Of a DNA stretch of 64,000 nucleotides, positions 1 through 11,690 are shown one piece after another. Source of the DNA: Calliphora vicina (Eukaryota > Arthropoda > Insecta > Diptera > Calliphoridae); the NCBI RefSeq assembly GCF_958450345.1, contig NC_088780.1, positions 24,525,167 to 24,589,166 of the forward strand, read 5' to 3'. The notes beneath the pieces were generated by a model that saw only the letters and a program-made list of their open reading frames with translations, was not told the DNA's origin and searched no databases. How positions within the stretch are numbered: position 1 is the first letter of the stretch; every line of letters begins with the position of its first letter. Position numbers and translations under genes: made by a program.

Positions 1-760
1 TATGTATATCGTTTCTTTTCCACTAGTCAAATTTATGGATTCAAAATCAACAACAAACAGAAAATAATAAAATAAATAGGTCTAATTCGGAAGGCTCTGG
101 ACCACGCACTGATACGAATTTTGTTATTATTTTGCTTTTATAATATTTACCGAGATGTTATCTTTCCGAAAAATATAAATTCATTATTTATCTCTGTCTT
201 ATGTTCTGCATAATTTAAAATAAACAAAAATTAAAAAACATAAAATTTTACTTTTTAAATTCGAATAACTTGTAAACTATAGCTAGATCTCGTCTAATAG
301 ATTTTACATATATAAAAATCGTTTAAATCGGATAGCCAACAAATATACCCGAAGTGCCTCACTTTGGGGCATTTTGGCTCAGCGGCCCTCAGGTGTTACA
401 AGTCCAAATTCAAAACATAAAATCGGTTTATTCCTTTAGAAGTTACAGATTTATTTACACTTTTTTCTCAGATCACCCACTGTGTGACTGCATACAAAAT
501 CGCAGTATTGAACAGCCGCTAAATAGAACCACTTGTGTTGAATAACCGACCGATATCATTATATAGAAGGTGCAGCATTGAACAGTTAAGATTGATGCTG
601 AGTTGACTGACACTGATCGAGTGAACTCTGTGTTGTTCTAGAAATGATTTGCTATATTTTCTGTAATAACTCTTATAGGACCTCACCCAATTTCTTGATT
701 TCATCTCTATCAGATCCATATTATTCGGTGGTTTTCCAAAATATCGTTATTCGTACATAG
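1..760. other. AT-rich sequence without recognisable gene
   Basis: No ORF with a recognisable domain and no clear repeat structure was found here. The 63-aa and 66-aa frames have no family features and lie in low-complexity AT-rich DNA. It precedes the inverted-repeat transposon that starts at 771. Confidence 0.5.
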
Positions 761-785
761 TGTTGAAATACTACACCATTTTTCA

Positions 786-1215
786 TTGAAATTGAGAATA
801 TTATACATGATATTGAGAAAATTCCAAATGAAATTGAGAATTTCCATTTTAAATTGAGAAAATTCCAAATGAAATTGAGAATTTCCATTTCAAATTGAGA
901 AAATTCCAAATGAAATTGAGAAATTCCATTTTAAATTGAGAAAATTCCAAATGAAATTAAGAAATTCCATTTCAAATTGAGAAAATTCCAAATGAAATTG
1001 AGAAATTCCAGTTCAAATTGAGAAAATTCCAAACTAAATTGAGAATTTCCATTTCAAATTGAGAAAATACCAATTGAAAGTGAAAATTTCCATTTCAAAT
1101 TGAGAAAATTCCAATTGAAATTGAGAATTTCCATTTGAAATTGAGAAAATTCCAAATGAAATTGGGAAAATTCTAATTGAAATTAAGAACATTCCAAATG
1201 AAATTGAGAACATTT
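786..1215. repeat. Left subterminal array of ~20/40-bp repeats
   Basis: About ten imperfect copies of a ~40-bp unit made of two related ~20-bp halves (ATTGAGAAAATTCCAAATGA and ATTGAGAATTTCCATTTCAA). The same units occur in inverted orientation at 1895-2165, so the arrays are extended terminal inverted repeats of the transposon. Confidence 0.85.
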
Positions 1216-1344
1216 TATTTTACTCTACATAAATATTATAATATAAATTAAACAAAACACATATGTACACAGTCTTATTGACCAACAGGCATATATTGCA
1301 ATTCCAAAGCGCTTTGGTGGAATGATGTTGTATGTTGTATAGCT

Positions 1345-1846
1345 TTACTTCAATCTCCAGTACATAGTTATATAGGACTTGGAATCTTTAATTAATTCTG
1401 GAAGATATAAAATCCTCTGCTCTCCTACATTTGAAGGATTTACGGTTGGTATATTCATCTTTGACTTCATAATATTTTTGATTTTGGACCAAATTATTTC
1501 AATAGGGTTAAACATTGGTGAATATGGACTCAATGGTAAAAGTGTTGCTATAGAGTTGTCGAAAATTTCACGTAAACGACTGTGGCAAGGGGCATTGTCA
1601 CATACCAAAACGAGTTCAGATAACTGATTACCCACCTCTTGCTATAAACACTTTTGACCCATTCGTTATATTTTGACCCATTTGAATAATGCCTGCGGTA
1701 CCAATTGCACCTATCAGGTGGATGTCGGGGCCACGGGAAGTAGGTATCAAAAGAACTGTTCGGGATCCAACACAAGACCAACCATGTTTTCTACGACAAA
1801 ATAAAGTGAAATTGGTCGCTCTACCCAGACCACCATATCTTTCCAC
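1345..1846 (-). pseudogene. Broken Tc1/IS630-type (DDE) transposase
   Basis: Two overlapping minus-strand frames give consecutive parts of one transposase. The upstream part (1846-1628) contains RRKHGWS and PTSRGPDIHLIGAI, typical of the first half of the catalytic core. The position where an acidic catalytic residue is expected reads RATN, so the first aspartate seems lost. The downstream part (1635-1345) contains VCDNAPCHS with the second aspartate, then LSPYSPMFNPIE with the final glutamate and the IIWSKIK segment that follows it. A frameshift separates the two parts and the N-terminal helix-turn-helix region is missing. It sits between the inverted iteron arrays, which identifies it as the relic gene of that element. 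The 1548-1781 frame and the plus-strand frames here are shadows. Confidence 0.8.
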
Positions 1847-1894
1847 ATCTGATATAATCGTTAATTTTGTTCTTTTTAGTTTAAAATAATTTAT

Positions 1895-2165
1895 ATAATA
1901 TTTCTCAATTTTATTTAGAATTTTCCCAATTTCATTTGGAATTTTCTCAATTTCAATTGGAATTTTCCCAATTTCATTTGGAATTTTCTCAATTTAAAAC
2001 TGAATATCTCAATTTCATTTGGAATTTTCTCAATTTCAAATGGAAATTCTCAATTTCAATTGAAATTTTCTCAATTTAAAATGGAAATTCTCAATTTCAT
2101 TTGGAATTTTCTCAATCTGAAATGGAAATTCTCAATTTCATTTGGAATTTTCTCAATTTCAATGA
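1895..2165. repeat. Right subterminal array of ~20/40-bp repeats
   Basis: Inverted counterpart of the 786-1215 array, with units such as GGAATTTTCTCAATTTCA and GGAAATTCTCAATTTCATTT. It is shorter than the left array, which suggests unequal expansion or deletion of repeats. Confidence 0.85.
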
Positions 2166-2177
2166 AAAATGGTGTAG

Positions 2178-4309
2178 ATAATCACGTATATCTTAGTTTT
2201 TGGAATACCATCAAGTATTTCTTTGAATCCCTGCTACTGCTTCTTCACAGAAGTGTCTCTGACTAAAAAAGTTAAACGAGAATGAGAATACTGTACTATA
2301 TTAAAGAGTTTTAATCCAAGACCAGGACCCATAGTTCAATAACAAACAAACATTATCAACAGAAAGTATTTTTGGAAAATAACAGCCAGCTAGGTCCTTT
2401 CATTTGGGTTCTATAGTGTTTTCAACAGCCAGACAGATGGACGGACATAGCTAGAGAATCTTATGAGAACCCAGGATATATATACTTTTTGGTTCTACTA
2501 CCAATATTTCAAAAGGAACTTATATAAGTTCTTTGATAATTGATAAAGTTGGAGAGCAGAATTCTAAACCTAATATCATGCCATCCTATGATGCCTTACA
2601 TATACATATAAACATGTCCTTTCGCAAAGGTTATAAGATATCCATAAATCTCTCGTTAATTCCCTTTGAACCAAAAACTAAATAAACAAAAATAGTTTTT
2701 TAAAAAAAAACTTTTCATTTGACTAGTGTTTATTAGTTTGGTGAGAAAGTTTTCCTCACTTTAATAAACTCGTATCCTTATTACATTCTTACTATTAAAA
2801 ACTTAAATTAAAAACGTAGACTGGCTGCAGGTGCTTGAGTGTGTGAGTTTATGTATGTAAGTCATGTAGCAACAGCCTCCTCAAATGTAAAACGTGACAA
2901 TGAGTAATATGTTCACTACCCATACAAACTGACAAATTTGTTTTACATGAATATTTTACGCCCGTCCGTCCTCCCGTCTGTCTGCCTGTAGTGTAATTTG
3001 TATATGTTTAACAGTGTTTTTTAAGATTTCATCATAAATTTGTTACCAAGTTTTGTAGTGATTTTCTTTACTTTCCTCTTGTAACTTGTTTATTATTACA
3101 TACAATTTCATGTTAAATTAGTTGTATTCACTAACAAGTCGTTTATATTTTTGGTGACAGAGATTTGTACAACGCGTTGGGTACAAGCAACAACCAGTAC
3201 CTGCTTTTTATAATTTATAGCACTAAGATGAGAGCGGGTGTAAGTATGTGTAGGATCACGAGGATATGTATCTTTGTGTGTCCTGGCATGAAGGGATGGA
3301 TGTCCTTAAGTTTGAATGCCATTAAAATACATAAATTACACAACAGAACGCAGCTGGTTTATTGCAGAGTGATTTCAACGTCCACCTTTTTTATAGTACT
3401 CCAGGGACTTTATGTTGCTGTTTTTCTCACTGCAAGGTTATTTAAAGTTTGTTTAAATATTTAAATTGAATTTTAAAGTTGTTTAATTTAAAAACCCCAA
3501 GTACATCAAAGCTAAGTTCATTAGGGTTGTTTTTTTTTGTACATTTTCCATAAGTTTAATTTGTAACAACTTGTTAAAGGAATTCTGTGTTATTAGCACA
3601 TATTTATCTGACAATCATGTTAATTTTTAAAATGTGTTAAAATTGAAAATTGTAATAAGAATTTAAGGAAGTTGGATATTTAAATTGATACGTTGATAGG
3701 GTTTTAAATTAGAAATGTTTAATTTTGAGATGTTGTAATGTTTATCTTGCTAATTATGGTAGAGAATTATTTTCTGTTGTAGTCATGTAATTAATTGGGC
3801 TAGACTGGAATGATAATATTGAAATTAACGTAATAATTATAATAACAAAAGTACAGCATTTCGATCTCTTTATATAACTATAAGATTCATTTCCTCCTCA
3901 ACCGTAATATTTAAGAAACATTTTTTGGAATTTAAACATTTTTTTAAAGATGTTTTTGTAGAATATTTTAACTGAAATGTAACAAAATTATAAAGATTAA
4001 TACAAATGCAATATGGGACTAAAAGAAAAATTTCTATAAAAATAAAAAAAAATTTGAACCTTCGATAATATTTGGTACGCATTTTTTCATTGTCATACAA
4101 AAAAAAATCTTCTTTAGAATTTCGAAATTCACTTTAGTTTAGAGTTTATATAGGTAGAAAGCATGGTCCACATGATGTTTCAAAAACCAATAAATAGATA
4201 GCATTTTCAAAAGAGCTCCCAACACATCTGGTTTGAAAGCAGTCCGGTTAGCTCATTATTAGGACTATTTGTTACAAAAAGTTAAAGCCAGTGCAGGTTT
4301 AAAAACATA
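2178..4309. other. AT-rich sequence, mostly featureless
   Basis: No gene is supported. The only recognisable piece is a short minus-strand fragment of a Helentron-like repeat near 2420-2510 (listed separately). The 99-aa and 76-aa frames have no recognisable features. Confidence 0.45.
2420..2510 (-). repeat. Fragment of GTCY-bearing Helentron-like repeat
   Basis: AGCCAGACAGATGGACGGAC followed by a TATATATACTTTTTGG segment resembles, in reverse, the GTCY tract and the TATAAAGTATATATATTC block near the 5' end of the family C repeat at 49378. Both termini are absent. Confidence 0.5.
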
Positions 4310-4850
4310 GAAATCTCAAATAGTTCCTGACAGGAACTCTGCCAAAAATTTAGAAGTCAAAGACAGAGCTCAGAAATTGAGGTTCTGGAAAATTTTTCGC
4401 AGCTTCCGGGTCAATATTTTTATGCTGCTCATGTTCGAGGGAATGTTGTAGAATAGTTTAGGACCCAAAAGCAGAAATTTTTTCCAAAAAAGTTTTTGGT
4501 ATGGCAATATGCAGTTGCGGCAAAAAAAGCCATAGATCTTACAAAGGGCTCTATAAATACCAAAATTTACATCAAGGAATGTTTTGATTTGGCATCCTGT
4601 CACTATGGTAAGAAAGGTCTTGAGTGGTAAAAGAACCAAAATGTGGTATTTGTATTAAGATAGGCAAATCCTCCAAACTGCCTGGATCTAAGGCGAGTGG
4701 AGAAATATTGGGCTCTTGTTAAAAGAGAATTGAAGAGCACAAAAATGGTGTCCAAAAGGGTGGTCGATTTTGAACAGACATAGAAAACCTGTTCGAACAA
4801 AATAACAGAAAACACTATAAAAACCTTAATGGAATGGTTTCCAAACCGGT
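4310..4850 (+). pseudogene. Tc1-type transposase C-terminal relic (YWALVK class)
   Basis: Translating the plus strand with frame changes gives segments of a DDE transposase in the right order: VWQYAVAAKKAIDL, then DLASCHYGKKGLEW (catalytic aspartate region), then ANPPNCLDLRRVEKYWALVK (glutamate region; E in VEKYW) and a basic tail KRELKSTKMVSKRVVDFEQ ending with an EWFPNR segment. There are in-frame stops (one after DFEQT) and several frameshifts, and the N-terminal part is missing. The minus-strand 89- and 70-aa frames here are shadows. It is cut at its 3' side by the family A repeat beginning at 4858. A second relic of the same class lies at 19395-19700 in the opposite orientation. Confidence 0.7.
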
Positions 4851-4857
4851 ATTTTAT

Positions 4858-5390
4858 TATACCTTACACCACCATAGTGGGGAGGGTATAATGTGTTTGT
4901 GCTTATACCCTACACCACCCTTGTGCGCAGAGTACAGGTCGCAATTTTGAAGATATTTCGATGAAATTTGGTACATATTATTTTTTCGGCTCAAGGACCA
5001 AGCCTATTGAAACTGGCTGAAATCGGTCCATTATTTCACCTAGCCCCCATACAAATGTCCTCCCGAAATTGGACTTTATCGGTCATAAATGTTTAATTTA
5101 TATATGTCTCTCCACAAATTCCGCTCCAAATAAGTTTTATATACACAAAATTCATGTCACCAAATTTTGTTACGATCGGTCCATAATTAGTCATAGCTCC
5201 CACATAGACCCGCTTCCGAAAATCACTTTAACGTGCATAAATCGCTTAAAAATGTTGATATACTCACAAAATTCAACATAGTAAACTTTCATGTAGACAT
5301 ACATCACACGACCAAATTACATGGTGATCGGTCCATAATTGGACATAGCCCCCATATAAGGCCCACTTCCGAAATTAATAGTCAATGGAG
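4858..5390 (+). mobile_element. Family A Helentron-like repeat, 3'-truncated
   Basis: It begins with ACCTTACACCACCATAGTGG and continues with the family A body (GCGCAGAGTACAGGTCGCAA, CCTAGCCCCCATACAAATGT, TCATAGCTCCCACATAGACC). The 3' subterminal repeat and hairpin are missing; homology ends near 5385. Its head is doubled: a second TTATACCCTACACCACCC occurs at 4901-4918, replacing most of the 5' quarter. The short frames at 5069 and 5233 arise from the repeat and are not genes. Confidence 0.8.
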
Positions 5391-5602
5391 AAAAATGGCC
5401 ACTCGTACGATTTAATGTTATGTTGTTATATAATGGCGATAAAGCCGGACATCCTTGAATGAAATGGCGAGACACTCAATAGTTGTACTCACTTAGGTAT
5501 GTGGACACAGGCATAATGAAGGCAATTGTATTGCTGATAACTTGACGAGGATAAAGCCTCGATGTCGGTAGATGAGATAGACTTCCTATGTTGAAATGTT
5601 AC

Positions 5603-6237
5603 AAATCCCAAAAAAGGACCTATAAAATGCGAACACACTTCTTCTTAGCTATAATTATTTGTCATTATAAATCATACCAAATAGTTAATAAAACTCCATT
5701 ATCAGATTTCAAAAATATTTCAAATCATGGATATTAGAACGTTTTTTGTCTCTCCTGTAATATTTCTGAAAAGGACTTAGTACCTTAAGCTAACGAAGAA
5801 CAAAACACACTAATGAAGTGAAATTTATTGATAGAAGGTATGTACATCAGATTCAATTTAACGTTAGGAAAAAACATCACTAAGTTTATAATGAATCATT
5901 ATTAAGATTTAGCTTATCTTCTAGAATTATGCGGAATTTAATTAATACTATTCAGAATCATTGTAATTCCTAAAAATATTAATCTAAATAGGTTTGTATT
6001 GCAAATCAGCAGTTTAGGTTTCAAATCAGATTAATACAATGAATATAAAAAATGCACAAAACTATGAGATTTCTTAATTTTAGACATAAATTTTAAAAAC
6101 CGGTTAACCAAGTGATAAAAACCGGATAAACCGGTTAACCGAAAATCAACATTTTAAATTAACCGGTTCGCAAAAAACCGAGATTTCGATGGAAAACCGG
6201 TTTTTCGGTTAATCGGTTAACCGGTTTATAAACACTA
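5603..6237 (-). mobile_element. Truncated hAT-like element (same family as 49201-51245)
   Basis: The reverse complement matches, with small gaps, the hAT-like element at 49201-51245 but without the family C repeat inserted there. The intact terminus TTTATAAACACTA ends at 6237, preceded by the family's AACCGGTT-rich subterminal region at 6095-6230. The other end is missing past about 5603. No transposase frame is visible. Confidence 0.75.
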
Positions 6238-6514
6238 ATTATACATGTATAATTCGTAAATAATAATAAATCAAAACATAAAAAATGTTTAAAAAATGCG
6301 TTTTCATATAAAATTCCCTGTGGACCTTGTACTTCGTATAAGGGCAACTTCTCCTCAACCGTCGGAGGGTTATATAGAAATATATTTTAATCACACAAAT
6401 TTTATTTCTTAACTCGTAAACATTCCCTTCTAGCAATAGTTTTTAGAAGTATAGTACATAAACTGACACTAAGGAATTTGGAAATGACCCTTTTTCTAGA
6501 ATATTCTATGATGA

Positions 6515-6622
6515 ACTCCTAATGAGTCGGAGGACGATGTGGTAATAGACGAAACTGAAGACATTACAGAAGCGAGTATTTTATCACAACTTAAAGAAAC
6601 TACTAAAGTATTCAAAATCTAA
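6515..6622 (+). pseudogene. Short acidic reading frame, possible transposase linker relic
   Basis: A 35-codon open stretch reads TPNESEDDVVIDETED followed by ITEASILSQLKETTKVFK. Its acidic, non-repetitive character is unlike the surrounding AT-rich sequence. It lies between the hAT terminus at 6237 and another CGGTTAATTT/AACCGATT patch at 6950-6985 that resembles that element's subterminal sequence. It may be a scrap of a hAT transposase or a host-like exon scrap. There is no start codon and no identified family. Confidence 0.3.
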
Positions 6623-6649
6623 AAAAATGTAAAAAGGCATCCCATGGTA

Positions 6650-8580
6650 TGAGGAAGCATTCTATATGCTTAGAAAAAACTAAAAAAAGAACTGAGAAAT
6701 TGGAGTTTTATAAAAACTAAAAAAAAAATCGTTTAAAAAGAAATAATTTAAATTACATATATTCTTTTTTAAAAGATTATTTCAGAAGATCTCCCTAAAA
6801 TCCAAGAAAAACTCACATGTTTATTTATGGTTTTGTTGAAATGTTTTGTTTGTTTTTTATGTCTTTGTTCTTTTTATTAACAAAATGCTTATGTAAGTAC
6901 ACAAAACTCTTGTTTTTCTTTTTAAATTTAAAATTAAAATAGATATTAATCGGTTAATTTAAAATGAACCGATTATATCTAAACCTCGATTAATTATTTG
7001 CTCTATTACTCTGTACTTACTTTGTTGAATTTCTTTACAATCAATTTAAATCAATCATTAAAAATAAATCAAAATATAATCACTTTTTCTTATCGCAAAA
7101 ATGTCAATTAAAATAAATCACTTTAAATAATATTCTATCTTAATCTACAACACCATTTCTATGCTCTTATTTAATCCCACAAATAAGCATTTATTATTTA
7201 CATATTGCAGTTGCAAACAAATATGTATGAATATATGTATGTGTAAAAAAGCATAATTTACATCTACGTATGTAAAGAAATGCACCATGTACCAAAAATT
7301 CAATCAGGCTTGGCAAACTTGGAGATTATCCGAAAAGTTAGGAATTGGCGATCTTGGGTATTTTACAATATTTCAGAGATTTTATGGTAGTACCCAAGGC
7401 ACAATTAAGCATCGAACTTAATGACAAAATCATATATCCTACATCCTTTTGATGGTGGATGTAAAAACATAAGAGTTAAAATAATTGTTAGGTATGTGAA
7501 TCTATGTTAAATGAAAATATTAATTAAAAATGTTACATATGTAATAACTATGTCTAGTTTAAACTAAAATTGTATCGCATATATAAGAAAATGTCTAGAA
7601 TGTATTCTCTTTTAATTTCTATTAAAATATTTTCTCTCTCACATGCACGTATTTCAGCTAGTATTTCTATATGTATACCTATGTATATAACGTATGTTGC
7701 CAGAAATCAAAAAAGGAATTCTTGTTAACAACAAACACCTGTGTAAACAAAAACAACCCATTAAGTACTTTAAAGCCAAAAAAATAACAAACGTAGTAAT
7801 ATTTAACTAACACACGATACACACACAGCTAAAATATATTTAAACATAGGGTAATACCATTATAATGCATTATTAGACTCAGTGTGGATTTTTATCAATT
7901 CTGATTTCATTTATATTGAAAGTATACATTCTACTCTTAAGTTTGCATTATTCGATGTGTAGATCAACCCCTTATGTTTCATATTTATAGCTATCTACAC
8001 TGGTGCATATGCCTATAAACCAGCGAAATGCAATGAGCTCTCAAATGAGCTCTCTTGTTTTTATTTTCACATGTACGCAAGCACACACATTGTATAAAAA
8101 CAGTCAGTCTCGCATGAGCATTGATAGAAGCAGGTTGTGTTACGCTTTTATGATTGTTTATTTCATTATTTCAGCTATTTGTTTTTGTTTTTGCCAGAGA
8201 ATAATTCTCAACTCATACAACTACAATATCTAAAAACTGTAGTGGTGTGAGTTTGCATTTCGCTGCTATAAACGCACATAATTTTTTTTCCTGTATTTTT
8301 GTTATATCTTTGTTGTTCTCATCCAATAGCAAAATTTAACTTTTTTAATGAGAGACAAATGAGGTACTTTTTGAAAGTAAACAAGTTTTTTTCTTATTCT
8401 TGTTGTTTGCCTTAATAATGCGATCAAATGTTCTTGTATAAATATGTTTTTAAAATGTTACAAAAAATAAAATATTATCAATTTTAGTTTTTTTCAACTA
8501 AAATTACGTTTCTAATAGTAACATCTCAATTTACTGCAACTTTTTCTATTTGAATCAATAAATTTCATCACTTTTAAAGA
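6650..8580. other. AT-rich sequence; possible small inverted-repeat element at its 3' side
   Basis: No gene is supported. Near 8005-8045 (ATAAACCAGCGAAATGCAA) and 8243-8280 (TTGCATTTCGCTGCTATAAA) there is an inverted pair of about 30 bases that could be the ends of a ~280-bp MITE. The 76-aa frame at 8003 lies inside it and has no recognisable features. Confidence 0.4.
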
Positions 8581-9345
8581 TGCCCAAGGGAACTTTTTTG
8601 TCCGATCAAGAAAAGAATAAAATTAAATTTTTTCCCGACCAAGGATATTCCAACCTACATAGGGAAATACAAAGCTAACAAGAAGACAACTTAATCTAAT
8701 AAAACAAGAAGCAACCCGCAACAAATTGAATTCCATAAAAATAAAGAATAAATTGAATCTTCCAGTCTAAATTTCGCAAGAAAATATATGAAATGCACAG
8801 ATGAGTGGAAAAAAGTAATTAATTTAGACTGTCCTGACTCATACTCATGCTATTGGAACGATTTTTTTTTAATGAATAGTGAGATTTATAACGAACTGTT
8901 GGATGATGCTCTTTTCTAATTTATGGATGAAAAAATGGATGAAGATTGCATATTCCAACAAGATAATGCTGCAATGTTTCTAAGTAATCGAAAACTTGGT
9001 TTAATGAACATAGCATTCCCCTGTTGGACTGGCCGGCTTTATAGTCTTGACTTACACCCAATGGAGAACTTGGGGGGATACATGGCCCGTAAAGTTTATG
9101 CAAATAATGCCCAGAATGAAAGCAAAATGACTGTGACAGAGCTGAAACTAAGAATTAAACACGTCTGGGAGGAAATTGATCCCAATCTGCTTAAAAAATT
9201 TGTGGAATCATTGCCAGACCGTATTTTTAAACAATCCATAACAAAGGATCATCCACACATTATTAATAATGCTACAGTGGCCCATAAATTAAATTGCGTT
9301 TATAGAAAAATACCCTTTAAAATGGCTGTTAATCTCGAAATTTAA
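8581..9345 (+). pseudogene. Tc3-like transposase pseudogene
   Basis: It starts with MPKGTFLSDQEKNKIKFF, the usual opening of Tc3-type transposases (helix-turn-helix region). Homology then decays through several stops and a deletion. It resumes near 8810 with NLDCPDSYSCYWNDF, matching the NLDGPDG-YYWHD segment around the first catalytic aspartate. The clearest part is an open frame from 8923 to 9345: CIFQQDNAA carries the second aspartate, LHPMENLGGYMARKVYAN carries the glutamate region, and a C-terminal ESLPDRIFKQ segment follows. The downstream frame alone is intact, so the gene as a whole is dead. Terminal inverted repeats were not located. Confidence 0.8.
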
Positions 9346-10130
9346 GTAAAAAAAATAAATAAAGTACAAATGAATTTTTTTTGTAAACAATATTTTAAGT
9401 GAAGTCTTAACTAATTTAATAAACAAATTTGTAGCCCCCTAAATATGTTCTTGTTTAATTTTTTTTTAAAAAAAAGTAGTTTGCGTTTATAGGAATATGT
9501 AAATTTAGAAATGTTTAGGATCGAACTTTGGACCGCGTTATTGAATTTGAAGAAGTGTATTGTCGTTTGAAAGGATTTAGATTTATCTTTACACATAATT
9601 TAAAAATTTATTATCTTCCTAGAAAAAGGACCTCTACAATAACCTGCACTATTCATTAATGAAAATTGGTGTATTTTTGGCACTATACATTTATAGTCCA
9701 GTAAAATAAAGTTTTTAATGCGGAATGAAATCAAAATTGGGGGACCAAAATCGTTTTTATATATCTAGCTTTTCTTGCAGCATACACTTTTATAAGTTTT
9801 TCTACCGTTTTCGAGCTTTGCAATGTAGTTTTCTAACCTCAATAAATTTAATATTAATAAATTAGGAAGCTTTTTGGTATGTATTGGAAAATAACACATT
9901 TCAAAAACTACATTATGTATTTGGATCTACAACATATAATATGACCATTTTTATATGTTTCAAATTTGGATGCGTGTAATTTTTTATAGAAACGGGTTAA
10001 CTGATAGCAAATTATTTTTATTTTATCTTTATTTATGATTCTTGAAAAAAAATTTCAAACCTCCGTTGGCCGTACATTACGTTAGAACTAAATTTTTTGA
10101 AATGTTGAAACGGTAACAGATGAAAACTTT
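9346..10130. other. AT-rich sequence without recognisable features
   Basis: No domain, repeat family or RNA gene was recognised between the Tc3-like relic and the foldback element. Confidence 0.4.
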
Positions 10131-11690
10131 CGTAATGACCTAAAATAGCACCATACCATACCACCATAAAATACCAAATTCTAGCTTGTTCTAAGAAGGG
10201 TACCCGTGCCGAGTTTCGATTTAGTTTTGAGGTGCATTTACAAGGGGAAAAATGCATTTTTTGAGATTTTTAAAAAATTTTGCTATTAAGTAATTACTTC
10301 TGCAATTTAATTTAAAATAATCGAAATGTGTACGTAATTGTTGTTCCAATGACATATAAAAACAAAAATTGGTTAAAAAATGTTAAAGTTATTAAAAAAT
10401 CGCCAGGCCATTAACGTGTTTCAGGCCACTAGAACAAGAAATGTAGGAACAAAATTAACATATTTTGAGAAATATTAAAACAAAAGTTTATTCTTACTTA
10501 AAATATATCCACATTTCTTGAGTATCAAAGGTAAATTTTTTCAAAATTTGAAATTTTTCATGGAGAGATAGCAAAATATTATATATTTTTTGGCCGATTT
10601 TGATGAAACTTAAGAAAAATATAAAATGAAGTCTAGTATTTACAATAACAGCACAGAAATAGAAATTAACCCTTAAGAGCACTTGGTGTCAAAATTACTG
10701 TGTTTTTCGTGATTTTAAAAGTTCAGGGTCATTTGGACCCGCAGAGCTCTTAAGGGTTAATTTCCATTTTTGTACTGTTATTGTGAATACTAGACTTCAT
10801 GTTATATTTTTCTTAAGTTTCATCTAATTCGGCCCAAAAGTGTATAAAATTTCGCTATTTTTCCATTAGAAATTCCAAATATTGAAAAATTTTACCATTG
10901 ACCTTCACGATTTAAGGGTTAACGTTTACCGATTTTAGGAAAACTTTCAGAATATATTTAGAATTACCTGGACTATAATATTCTCAACAGATTTTACTTA
11001 AAATTAATAACAGTAAGGAAATTGGGCTCATTCGCCAAAATATGGCCCAAAAATTAGTTTTTCTCGAAAATCGCAAAATTTATATCCCAGGTACGGAAAA
11101 ACTATAGGAGGTATTGAAATACTTTTTTCACATTTTAATTCCCTATTATGTTGTAAATAAATCCACATGTGATGATCAAAAACTTCTGAAATTTATTTAA
11201 CAAAATTTTTAAAAATTCGAAATTGGATTTTTTAAACTGCCGTTAAAAAAATATTTTTTTTTGGTTATACCTGCGAATAGGTTCACTGTATCTTATGAAG
11301 ATAAAAACTCATATACAAGTATATATGGATATATTTTAAGTAAGAATAAACTTTAATTTTAATATTTCTCAAAATATGTTAATTTTGTTCCTACATTTCT
11401 TGTTCTAGTGGCCTGAGATATGTTAATGGCCTGGCGATTTTTTAATAACTTTAACATTTTTTAACCAATGTTTGTATTTTATATCTCGTTAGAACGAGAA
11501 TTACGTACGCATTTCGTTAATTTTAAATTAAATTGCAAAAGTGATTACTTCATAGCAAAATTTAAAAAAAAAAACTCAAAAAAATGCATTTTTTCCCCTT
11601 ATAAATGCACTTCAAAACTAAATCGAAGTCGGCACGGGTTGCCCTTCTTAGAACAAGCTAAAATTTTTTTGGTGGTATAGGTCATTACTA
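10131..11690. mobile_element. Large foldback (long inverted repeat) element
   Basis: The two halves are reverse complements. Outer ends read GTAATGACC at 10131 and GGTCATTAC ending near 11689. Inside are CTAGCTTGTTCTAAGAAGGG and its counterpart CCCTTCTTAGAACAAGCT, and the centre is flanked by TTAACCCTTAAGAG (10670) and CTCTTAAGGGTTAA (10747). The right arm is full length (about 930 bp); the left arm lacks roughly 400 bp from its middle. The spacer at the centre is about 60 bp. No coding capacity is visible; small frames in the arms are chance. A single arm of the same family is at 16171-17066. Confidence 0.8.

Larger units (their letters stand above)
771..2177 (-). mobile_element. Tc1/IS630-type DNA transposon remnant with iteron-built inverted ends
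   Basis: The outer ends are inverted copies: CTACACCATTTTTCATTG at 771 and its reverse complement ending with GGTGTAG at 2177. Inside each end is an array of the same short repeat in opposite orientation (786-1215 and 1895-2165). A broken transposase reading frame lies between them on the minus strand. TA occurs just outside both ends, with one extra A on the right, as expected for a TA-targeting element, but the duplication is not clean. The transposase lacks its N-terminal DNA-binding part and is disrupted, so the copy is not autonomous. The superfamily is supported by the DNAP and NPIE motifs; the exact family was not identified. Confidence 0.75.

Noticed and set aside
5069..5281. Recurring small proteins beginning MDFIGHKCLIYICIS (5069, 28167, 30380, 36534, 46780, 57923, 62467)
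   Set aside because: They are the same stretch of the family A repeat translated in each copy. Frames vary in length and contain no domain; conservation follows the DNA repeat.
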